DNA from: JAWWPY01 sp964412845
Lineage (GTDB): Bacteria; Actinomycetota; Actinomycetes; Streptosporangiales; Streptosporangiaceae
NCBI GenBank assembly: GCA_964412845.1
Contig: CAYPQM010000268.1
Span: 1 to 5,351 of the forward strand
Direction: 5' to 3'
DNA: 5,351 nt
The notes under the pieces were generated by a model. The model did no database searches. It worked only from the letters and a program-made list of their open reading frames with translations, and had not been told where the DNA came from. Positions 1 to 5,351 of the stretch are shown one piece after another. Each line of letters starts with the position of its first letter. Positions within the stretch are counted from its first letter, which is position 1. The position numbers and the translations under genes are program-made.

Positions 1-1449
1 CTCTACGGGCCGCCTGGCACGGGCAAGACCCTGCTGGCCCGCGCGGTGGCCGGCGAGGCCGGGGTTCCCTTCTACTCGATCTCCGGTTCCGACTTCGTGG
101 AGATGTTCGTCGGGGTCGGCGCCTCCCGGGTGCGCGACCTGTTCGAGCAGGCCAAGGCGAACGCGCCGGCGATCGTGTTCGTCGATGAGATCGACGCGGT
201 CGGCAGGCACCGCGGCGCCGGCTTCGGCGGCGGCCACGACGAGCGCGAGCAGACACTGAACCAGTTGCTGGTCGAACTGGACGGATTCGACGTCAAGGGC
301 GGCGTCATCGTCATCGCGGCCACGAACCGCCCCGACATTCTCGATCCGGCCCTGCTGCGCCCGGGCCGGTTCGACCGGCAGATCGTCGTGGCGCAGCCGG
401 ACCTGGCCGGACGCAAGGGCATCCTGCGGGTGCATGCCCGGGGCAAGCCGTTCGCGCCGGATGTGGATCTCGACATCATCGCGCGCCGGACGGCCGGCTT
501 CACCGGGGCGGACCTGGCGAACGTCATCAACGAGGGCGCACTGCTGACCGCCCGGCATAACGGCACGCTGATCAGCATGGGAGCGCTTGAGGAGTCGATC
601 GACCGGGTGATGGCCGGCCCTGAGCGCAAGAGCGTGCTGCTGTCTGAGCGGGAACGCAAGCTCATCGCCTACCACGAGGGTGGGCATGCGCTGGTCGGCG
701 CGGCGCTGCCGAACGCTGACCCGGTGCACAAGATCACCATCATTCCCCGCGGCCGGGCGCTCGGCTATACCGCGTCGGCACCCGCCGAGGACAAGTTCCT
801 GGTCACCCGCTCGGAGATGATGGATCAGCTGTCGATGCTGCTGGGTGGCCGGACGGCGGAGGAACTGGTCTTCCACGAGCCCACCACTGGTGCCGCCAAC
901 GACATCGAGAAGGCGAGCTCGATCGCCCGGGGCATGGTGACTGAGTACGGGATGAGTGAGCGGCTGGGTGCGCGCAAGTTCGGCAGCGGGGATGGTGAGC
1001 CGTTCCTCGGCCGCGAGATGTCGCACACCAGGGACTACTCCGAGGAGATCGCGTCCACGATCGACGAGGAAGTGCGCCGGCTCATCGAATCGGCTCATGA
1101 CGAGGCGTGGGAGATCCTGGTCCAGTACCGCGAGGTGCTCGACGACCTGGTGCTCAAGCTGATGGACAAGGAGACCTTGAGCAGGAAAGAGGTGCTCGAG
1201 ATCTTCTCGCCCGTGCAGACCCGGCCCTCCCGTGGCTCGTACACCGGGTACGGCAAGCGGCTGCCGTCGGACCGTCCTCCGATCATGACCCCCAAGGAAC
1301 TCGCACTGACCGCCGCGGAGGTCAATGACCATCCGGCCGCGGGTAACGGGCAGGCAGCCCCGTGGAATCAGGGTGGCCAGCCGCTGGACCAGCCGCTGGG
1401 TTTCCCGCCGCGAAGCCAGGATGACAGCCCCGGCGAAGAGGACCATTGA
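1..1449 (+). CDS. ftsH: ATP-dependent zinc metalloprotease FtsH, 5'-truncated by window edge
   Basis: FtsH is a membrane-anchored hexameric AAA+ protease that extracts and degrades misfolded membrane proteins and some regulators. The 482 visible codons begin inside Walker A (GPPGTGKT, fragment residues 3-10). The N-terminal membrane helices and the true start lie upstream of the window. Seen in order: pore-loop region FVEMFVGVGASR (32-43), Walker B IVFVDEID (58-65), the second region of homology with arginine fingers R120 and R123 in LLRPGRFDR, zinc site HEGGH (225-229), and the likely third zinc ligand D301 in AANDIEKA. All catalytic residues in view are intact. The last 40 residues are rich in Gly, Pro, Gln and acidic residues and look disordered, as in other actinobacterial FtsH proteins. 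The stop TGA (1447-1449) overlaps the folE start, suggesting translational coupling. Family assignment is secure. An apparent GTG start at 46 lies inside the ATPase core and is not the real start. Confidence 0.97.
   Translation, partial: LYGPPGTGKTLLARAVAGEAGVPFYSISGSDFVEMFVGVGASRVRDLFEQAKANAPAIVFVDEIDAVGRHRGAGFGGGHDEREQTLNQLLVELDGFDVKGGVIVIAATNRPDILDPALLRPGRFDRQIVVAQPDLAGRKGILRVHARGKPFAPDVDLDIIARRTAGFTGADLANVINEGALLTARHNGTLISMGALEESIDRVMAGPERKSVLLSERERKLIAYHEGGHALVGAALPNADPVHKITIIPRGRALGYTASAPAEDKFLVTRSEMMDQLSMLLGGRTAEELVFHEPTTGAANDIEKASSIARGMVTEYGMSERLGARKFGSGDGEPFLGREMSHTRDYSEEIASTIDEEVRRLIESAHDEAWEILVQYREVLDDLVLKLMDKETLSRKEVLEIFSPVQTRPSRGSYTGYGKRLPSDRPPIMTPKELALTAAEVNDHPAAGNGQAAPWNQGGQPLDQPLGFPPRSQDDSPGEEDH
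1435..1442 (+). promoter_or_regulatory. Shine-Dalgarno region of folE
   Basis: The purine run GAAGAGGA lies within the last codons of ftsH, ending 3 bases before the TTG at 1446. Its GAAG half sits at a more usual distance, about 7 bases. It is the only SD-like tract nearby and supports the TTG as the start. Confidence 0.5.
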
Positions 1450-2033
1450 GCCGGGAGTTCGACGCCGCACGAATCGAGAATGCGGTGCGGGAGATCTTGC
1501 TTGCCATCGGCGAGGATCCCAGCAGGGACGGGCTGAAGGACACTCCGGCCCGGGTCGCCCGCGCCTATGCGGAACAGTTTTCCGGCCTGGGGCAGCAGCC
1601 TGAGGACGTGCTCACCACCGTGTTCGATGCGGACCATGACGAACTAGTCCTGGTTCGTGACATTGAGGTGTACAGCACCTGCGAACACCATCTGACCCCG
1701 TTTTTCGGGTCCGCGCACATCGGGTATATCCCGAATGTCAAAGGCCAGATAACGGGGTTGTCCAAGCTCGCCAGGCTGGTTGACGTCTACGCCCGGCGGC
1801 CGCAGGTCCAGGAACGCATGACCACCCAGATCGCTGACGCGCTGATGAGCGTGCTTGAGCCACGCGGGGTCCTGGTCGTGATCGAGGCCGAGCATTTGTG
1901 CATGTCGATGCGCGGCGTACGCAAACCGGGCGCCAAAACGGTGACATCCGCGGTCCGCGGAATAATCAGGGACAGTGATCGCACCCGGGCGGAAGCGATG
2001 AGTCTACTGTTCGGGCGGCGCACAGGCGGGTAG
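1446..2033 (+). CDS. folE: GTP cyclohydrolase I (FolE type 1)
   Basis: This enzyme converts GTP to 7,8-dihydroneopterin triphosphate and formate, the first committed step of folate synthesis, in the cytoplasm as a homodecamer. The product is 195 aa, close to the mycobacterial enzyme (about 200 aa). Visible signatures are EDPSRDGLKDTPARVARAY (residues 23-41), STCEHHLTPF (77-86), TGLSKLARLVD (103-113), RPQVQERMTTQIAD (118-131) and EAEHLCMSMRGVRKPG (147-162). By alignment with the E. coli enzyme, the zinc ligands are C79, H82 and C152, and the catalytic histidines are H81 and H150; all are present. The start is TTG. An in-frame stop at 1422 and the absence of another start codon before GTG 1485 leave TTG 1446 as the only start that keeps the N-terminal helix. 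The ATGA-like overlap TTGA with ftsH implies coupled translation. I see no odd residues. Confidence 0.95.
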   Translation: MSREFDAARIENAVREILLAIGEDPSRDGLKDTPARVARAYAEQFSGLGQQPEDVLTTVFDADHDELVLVRDIEVYSTCEHHLTPFFGSAHIGYIPNVKGQITGLSKLARLVDVYARRPQVQERMTTQIADALMSVLEPRGVLVVIEAEHLCMSMRGVRKPGAKTVTSAVRGIIRDSDRTRAEAMSLLFGRRTGG

Positions 2034-2124
2034 CTTGCACTTAGGGGGCTCCCGTTTGGAGATTGGCCGCGCCAGGTGCCAGCGATGACTACGCTGATGA
2101 TCCGTGATCCGGGGCTTAACCGAT
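2034..2124 (+). other. Intergenic gap between folE and the MprF-like gene
   Basis: This is the only sizeable non-coding stretch in the window, about 70 to 90 bases depending on which start the next gene uses. I see no strong terminator: GGGGGCTCCC around 2044-2053 has essentially no loop and no T-tract. No convincing pair of -35 and -10 boxes is visible. A lone TANNNT hexamer is listed separately. Confidence 0.5.
2090..2095 (+). promoter_or_regulatory. Possible -10 hexamer for a leaderless transcript
   Basis: TACGCT fits the actinobacterial TANNNT -10 pattern and ends 8 bases before the GTG at 2104, roughly where a leaderless mRNA would begin. No good -35 is visible: TTGGCC at 2063-2068 leaves a 21-base spacer, which is too long. 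A six-base match is weak evidence, so this is only a candidate. Confidence 0.2.
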
Positions 2125-3975
2125 ATGTCGCAGACAAGCCAGAGCAGGCCAGTAGATATTGCTGCTGTGCCCCCTGCCACCGACGCCGTAGCCGGCCAGC
2201 CGCCGGTGATCCGGCCGCCGGACCGCAGGCATCGGCGGCGATGGGTACCGGTGACCGCGGCGTGGCTCTGCCTGTTGATCGGGCTGGCCAACATCGTCCA
2301 GGTGGTGCTGCCCCGCTTCTACTCGCACACCCACCTGCACAAGATCAATTCCTTCGTGCCCGGCACGCTGACCAACCTCACGCGCACTGTGGACGTGCTT
2401 ACCGGGCTGCTGCTGCTGATGCTCTCGCACGGGCTGAGAAGGCGGAAGCGCCGCGCCTGGCAGGCAGTCACCCTGCTGCTCGCGTTCAGCGTTGTGGTCC
2501 ACCTGGCGCACTACCCGCACCTGGTCCCGGCCGTGATCGCTGCGGGCGTTCTCGTTGCCCTGCTGTACTTCCGTGCTGAGTTCTACGCGTCCGGAGATCC
2601 GCGCACCAGGTGGCGGGCGCTCGCGGTGTTCATCGGGCTGGTGGCAGCCGATGTCGCCATCGGCCTCACCTACATCCTGCTGGCCCGTGGGCTAGCCCAC
2701 GATTACTCGCTCATGCAGCGCATCGAGCACGTGATGTACGGCTTGGTCGGCGTTTCGGGGCCGGTCCGGTTCGCGCCGGATAGCCGTAGCGACCTGTTCG
2801 ATCTGATGACCAGCGCCCTCGGCTTGTTCACCCTGGTGGTGACCGCCTACTTGTTCCTGCGCCCGGCGGAGCCGGCGGCCCGGCTCGGTGAGCAGGATGG
2901 CAGCCGGATCAGGGACCTGCTGGCCAAGTACGGGCAGCGGGACTCCCTCGGCTATTTCACCCTCCGCAATGACAAGAGCATCATCTGGTCGCCCACCGCC
3001 AAGTCCTGCATCGGGTACCGGGTGGTGTCCGGGGTGATGCTCGCGGGCGGTGACCCGATCGGCGACCCTGAGGCCTGGCCGGGCGCGATTCACGCCTTCC
3101 TGGACGAGGCGGCGCGGCATGCCTGGGTGCCTGCCGTGATGGGCTGCGGAGAACTCGGCGCGGAGATCTGGTGCCGTGAGGGCGGGCTGACCGCCTTGGA
3201 ACTCGGCGATGAAGCCGTCGTGGAAGTTTCCGATTTCTCGCTCCAGGGCCGCGCCATGCGGAACGTCCGCCAGATGGTGTCCCGGGTGGAGCGGAACGGC
3301 TACACGGCCGAGGTGCGGCGGGCCGGAGACATCCCCGAGACGCAGGTTGCGGAACTTATCTGCCAGGCCGAATCCTGGCGCGGAAGCCAGACCGAGCGGG
3401 GCTTCTCCATGGCGCTGGGCCGTGTGGGCGCCAGGGGTGATGAGCGCTGCGTCATCGCCACGGCTACCGAGAATGGCGTGCTCCGCGCCATCTTGCACTT
3501 CGTGCCGTGGGGACCTGACGGGCTCTCCCTGGACCTGATGCGCCGCGACCGGGCCGCCCAGCCTGGCGTCAACGACTTCCTGATCGTCGAGACCATCAAG
3601 GCCGCTGAGCAGCTTGGCGTCAAACGCATCTCGCTGAACTTCGCGGTCTTCCGGGCGGCCCTGGAGCGGGGCGAACGGATCGGCGCCGGGCCGGTACTGC
3701 GGGCCTGGCGCGGGATCCTGCTTTTCATGTCCCGGTGGTTCCAGATCGAGTCGCTGTATAAGTTCAACGCGAAGTTCTGCCCGGTCTGGGTGCCGAGGTT
3801 CTTCGTTTTCCCTGGTACGAAAGACGCGCCCCGGGTCGGCCTGGCCGCGCTGGAGGCAGAGGCCTTCCTGGTCTGGCCTCGCCTCGGGTTGCGCCGGGCG
3901 TGCAGCAAGATGGGGCTGGGCAGGCTCCGGCGCCGGATGCGCGCCGTCAGCAGGCGCTCGCGCGCAGCCTGCTGA
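2125..3975 (+). CDS. Six-helix membrane protein with aminoacyl-phosphatidylglycerol synthase domain (MprF/LysX-like, DUF2156)
   Basis: Proteins of this family transfer an amino acid, often lysine or alanine, from charged tRNA to phosphatidylglycerol. This lowers membrane negative charge and gives resistance to cationic peptides. The 616-aa product has a basic N-terminus, then six hydrophobic segments near residues 42-63, 87-102, 112-127, 132-150, 164-187 and 224-246. The Arg-rich loop 105-110 suggests it is cytoplasmic, which places the C-terminal domain (about 256-560) in the cytoplasm where aminoacyl-tRNA is available. Family-like stretches there are GYFTLRNDKSIIWSP (276-290), GDPIGDPEAW (309-318), ISLNFAVFR (502-510) and SLYKFNAKFCPVWVPRF (543-559). 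The membrane part is much shorter than in full MprF (about 14 helices), and no lysyl-tRNA synthetase domain follows, unlike mycobacterial LysX. Residues 586-616 form a very basic tail. The start is uncertain: ATG 2125 has a weak GGGG 10 bases upstream, while in-frame GTG 2104 adds 7 residues and is possible. The amino acid donor cannot be read from sequence. Its position between folE and folP is unexpected. Confidence 0.85.
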   Translation: MSQTSQSRPVDIAAVPPATDAVAGQPPVIRPPDRRHRRRWVPVTAAWLCLLIGLANIVQVVLPRFYSHTHLHKINSFVPGTLTNLTRTVDVLTGLLLLMLSHGLRRRKRRAWQAVTLLLAFSVVVHLAHYPHLVPAVIAAGVLVALLYFRAEFYASGDPRTRWRALAVFIGLVAADVAIGLTYILLARGLAHDYSLMQRIEHVMYGLVGVSGPVRFAPDSRSDLFDLMTSALGLFTLVVTAYLFLRPAEPAARLGEQDGSRIRDLLAKYGQRDSLGYFTLRNDKSIIWSPTAKSCIGYRVVSGVMLAGGDPIGDPEAWPGAIHAFLDEAARHAWVPAVMGCGELGAEIWCREGGLTALELGDEAVVEVSDFSLQGRAMRNVRQMVSRVERNGYTAEVRRAGDIPETQVAELICQAESWRGSQTERGFSMALGRVGARGDERCVIATATENGVLRAILHFVPWGPDGLSLDLMRRDRAAQPGVNDFLIVETIKAAEQLGVKRISLNFAVFRAALERGERIGAGPVLRAWRGILLFMSRWFQIESLYKFNAKFCPVWVPRFFVFPGTKDAPRVGLAALEAEAFLVWPRLGLRRACSKMGLGRLRRRMRAVSRRSRAAC

Positions 3976-4004
3976 CCAGCCGCCCCCCACACTGCACCGC
4001 GCAT

Positions 4005-4011
4005 AGGGTGG
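4005..4011 (+). promoter_or_regulatory. Shine-Dalgarno of folP
   Basis: AGGGTGG sits 5 bases before ATG 4017, with its AGGG core 8 bases away. It is the best ribosome binding site in the window. It favours ATG 4017 over the in-frame GTG at 4008, which overlaps it, and over longer upstream readings. Confidence 0.65.
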
Positions 4012-4016
4012 CGCTC

Positions 4017-4979
4017 ATGACGAGCCATCCGGGAGCTGCCGAGGGTCACCCCGCGCAGCGGCGGCCGCCCAGCCCGCCCGGCTTGCCGGATGCGGATCGC
4101 TGCCTGGTCATGGGCGTGCTGAACGTCACTCCTGACTCTTTCTCGGATGGCGGCCAGTGGTTCGGCCCGGACGCGGCCATCGCGCACGGCATCGAGCTGG
4201 CTGCCCAGGGGGCGGACATCGTAGACGTGGGCGGTGAATCGACCAGGCCAGGTGCGCAGCGGATCACCGCTGAAGAAGAGCTGCGCCGGGTCGGGCCGGT
4301 CATCGAAGGGCTGGCCGCGGCCGGGATCCCGGTCAGCGTGGACACTATGCGGGCCGAGGTGGTCGAGTTGGCGGTACAGGCCGGCGCCCGCCTGGTGAAC
4401 GACGTGAGCGGCGGGCTCGCCGACCCCCAGATGCCCCGTCTGGTCGCCGCCGCCGGGGTGCCCTACGTCGTTATGCACTGGCGGGGGCACAGCCACGACA
4501 TGAATCGCAGGGCCGTCTACGCCGACGTGGTGAGCGAGGTGTGCCAGGAGCTGCGGCAGCGGGTTGACGCGGTCATCACTGAAGGGGTGGACCCGGCGCG
4601 GATCGTGCTGGATCCTGGGCTCGGCTTCGCCAAGCTGCCTGAGCACAACTGGGCGCTGCTCACCGCGCTGGACCGGGTTTCCCGCCTGGACAGTAGCGGG
4701 CCGGCGTTTCCGGTACTGGTCGGCGCGTCCCGGAAACGGTTCCTCGGCAGGCTGCTGGCCGATGACGCCGGGACCGTGCGACCGTTCTCGGGCTGCGATG
4801 ACGCGACGGTCGCGGTGACCGCGCTGGCTGCCGTCGGCGGGGCCTGGTGTGCCCGGGTGCACCAGGTGACCGCCAACGCGGATGCGGTCCGGGTGGCGCA
4901 GGCATGGCGCCGCGCCGGATCACCGGCGGGCCACCGCGAGACCCCGGTCACCGGATCAGCCAGCGGGGTGTCCCGGTGA
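4017..4979 (+). CDS. folP: Dihydropteroate synthase
   Basis: DHPS condenses 6-hydroxymethyl-dihydropterin diphosphate with p-aminobenzoate to give dihydropteroate; it is the sulfonamide target. The 320-aa product shows the family motifs in TIM-barrel order: MGVLNVTPDSFSDGG (32-46), DVGGESTRPGA (70-80), VSVDTMRA (106-113), LVNDVSGG (126-133), VVMHWRG (151-157), VLDPGLGFAK (197-206), GASRKRFLG (236-244) and ARVHQV (279-284). Key residues by homology are present: N36, D109, N128, D199, K240, R280 and H282. The common RVHDV motif reads RVHQV here. The pABA loop GGESTRPGA is wild-type in form, so nothing suggests sulfonamide resistance. It resembles the main FolP1 of mycobacteria rather than the divergent second copy. 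About 30 Pro-rich residues precede the first motif, longer than usual. Alternative starts are GTG 4008 and TTG 4083, but the SD supports ATG 4017. The gene begins 41 bases after the MprF-like gene and overlaps folB by 4 bases. Confidence 0.95.
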   Translation: MTSHPGAAEGHPAQRRPPSPPGLPDADRCLVMGVLNVTPDSFSDGGQWFGPDAAIAHGIELAAQGADIVDVGGESTRPGAQRITAEEELRRVGPVIEGLAAAGIPVSVDTMRAEVVELAVQAGARLVNDVSGGLADPQMPRLVAAAGVPYVVMHWRGHSHDMNRRAVYADVVSEVCQELRQRVDAVITEGVDPARIVLDPGLGFAKLPEHNWALLTALDRVSRLDSSGPAFPVLVGASRKRFLGRLLADDAGTVRPFSGCDDATVAVTALAAVGGAWCARVHQVTANADAVRVAQAWRRAGSPAGHRETPVTGSASGVSR

Positions 4980-5003
4980 CTGGCCAGCGGGACGTTCCGG
5001 TGA
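4960..5003 (+). repeat. Imperfect tandem duplication of the folB start region
   Basis: Positions 4960-4979 and 4984-5003 match at 17 of 20 bases, with a period of 24 bases. Each copy carries a G-run followed about 7 bases later by a GTG. In the folB frame they read QRGVPVT and QRDVPVS. Because the period is a multiple of three, the frame is kept. The 4-bp folP/folB overlap lies in the first copy. Confidence 0.6.
4965..4968 (+). promoter_or_regulatory. Shine-Dalgarno of folB (upstream start)
   Basis: GGGG within the last codons of folP lies 7 bases before GTG 4976, a good distance. A similar GGGA at 4989-4992 serves the alternative GTG at 5000, so the sequence alone does not settle which start is used. 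Confidence 0.45.
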
Positions 5004-5351
5004 GCGAACCGGCCGGCCCGGGCCGGGACCGCGTTTCCGTGCGCGGCCTGCGGGTCTTTGCCTATCACGGTGTCCGCGAGGAAGAGCGCCGCGATGGGCA
5101 GGAGTTCATCATCGACGCTGCGGTATGGCTGGATACCGGGGCCGCCGCAGCCGGTGACGAGCTGGGTCTTACCGTGGATTACTCAGCCCTGGCCGACCGG
5201 CTAGTGGCGGTGGCCAGCGGGCCCCCGGTACGGCTGATCGAGACCCTGGCCGACCGGCTGTCGGCCGCGTGCCTGTCTGAGCCGTTGGTGACGGAGGTGG
5301 AGATCACCGTGCACAAGCCGCACGCGCCGCTGACCCACCCGTTCGATGACG
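4976..5351 (+). CDS. folB: Dihydroneopterin aldolase, 3'-truncated by window edge
   Basis: FolB cleaves 7,8-dihydroneopterin to 6-hydroxymethyl-7,8-dihydropterin and glycolaldehyde, and family members also epimerise the substrate. It is a cytoplasmic oligomer. The 125 complete codons visible cover almost the whole of a usual chain (about 120 aa); no stop is reached. Motifs are DRVSVRGLRVFAYHGV (18-33), DGQEFIIDAAVWLD (40-53), TVDYSAL (66-72), LIETLADRL (87-95) and ITVHKPHAPL (110-119). By alignment with the E. coli and S. aureus enzymes, E37, Y69, E89 and K114 correspond to the catalytic and pterin-anchoring residues, and all are present. GTG 4976 overlaps the folP stop as GTGA, suggesting coupled translation. 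An in-frame GTG at 5000 would remove 8 residues without touching the fold, since the conserved part starts near residue 18. folK is the usual next gene and should lie just outside. Confidence 0.93.
   Translation, partial: MTGQRDVPVSEPAGPGRDRVSVRGLRVFAYHGVREEERRDGQEFIIDAAVWLDTGAAAAGDELGLTVDYSALADRLVAVASGPPVRLIETLADRLSAACLSEPLVTEVEITVHKPHAPLTHPFDD

Noticed and set aside
46..48. GTG as a start of ftsH
   Set aside because: It is Val16 of the visible fragment, directly after Walker A. The reading frame is open to base 1, so the gene simply begins outside the window.
2044..2053. GGGGGCTCCC as a folE terminator
   Set aside because: The inverted repeat leaves almost no loop, has few pairs and no T-run follows.
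2076..2579. Plus-strand 167-codon frame overlapping the 5' part of the MprF-like gene
   Set aside because: The other frame encodes membrane helices and the conserved domain. This one is a Pro/Ala/Arg-rich out-of-frame reading.
2692..3990. Minus-strand open frame of 432 codons opposite the MprF-like gene
   Set aside because: Same reasons: it shadows a gene with clear family motifs, and its composition is typical of antisense translation of GC-rich DNA.
3300..4862. Long open frame on the minus strand (520 codons) spanning the MprF-like gene and folP
   Set aside because: It lies opposite two clearly conserved genes. Its translation is low-complexity, rich in Arg, Pro, Gly and His, with no motif I recognise. 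Long antisense frames are expected in DNA this GC-rich.
5189..5260. Repeated CTGGCCGACCGGCT within folB (5189-5202 and 5247-5260)
   Set aside because: Both copies encode Leu-Ala-Asp-Arg-Leu in helices of the FolB fold. The match is explained by similar residues and strong codon bias.

Overview
The window is high-GC, densely coding DNA with all genes on the + strand. Four of the five genes read as an actinobacterial folate block, in the order ftsH - folE - folP - folB. FtsH, FolE and FolP closely resemble their mycobacterial and streptomycete counterparts as I remember them. TTG and GTG starts and 4-bp stop/start overlaps also fit a high-GC actinomycete. I cannot name a genus.

Layout. Positions 1-1449 hold the 3' part of ftsH, a membrane AAA+ zinc protease; the window opens inside its Walker A motif. 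folE (GTP cyclohydrolase I, 1446-2033) starts on a TTG that overlaps the ftsH stop by 4 bp. A gap of about 90 bp follows, the only long one in the window. Then comes a gene for a six-helix membrane protein with a C-terminal aminoacyl-phosphatidylglycerol synthase domain (LPG_synthase_C/DUF2156, the MprF/LysX family; about 2125-3975). After a 41-bp gap with a good Shine-Dalgarno, folP (dihydropteroate synthase, 4017-4979) follows. folB (dihydroneopterin aldolase, from 4976) overlaps folP by 4 bp and runs off the right edge.

How the genes work together. FolE makes dihydroneopterin triphosphate from GTP. FolB converts dihydroneopterin to 6-hydroxymethyl-dihydropterin. FolP condenses the activated pterin with p-aminobenzoate. 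The usual partner folK, which activates the pterin, is expected just beyond the right edge. FtsH is a conserved neighbour rather than a pathway enzyme. The lipid-modifying protein is the outsider: it should transfer an amino acid from aminoacyl-tRNA to phosphatidylglycerol and has no known role in folate synthesis.

I see no mobile element, CRISPR array, RNA gene or clear terminator. I found no convincing undescribed system. The points most worth a second look are the MprF-like gene inside the folate block, its ambiguous and possibly leaderless start, and a small tandem duplication that gives folB two Shine-Dalgarno/GTG pairs.
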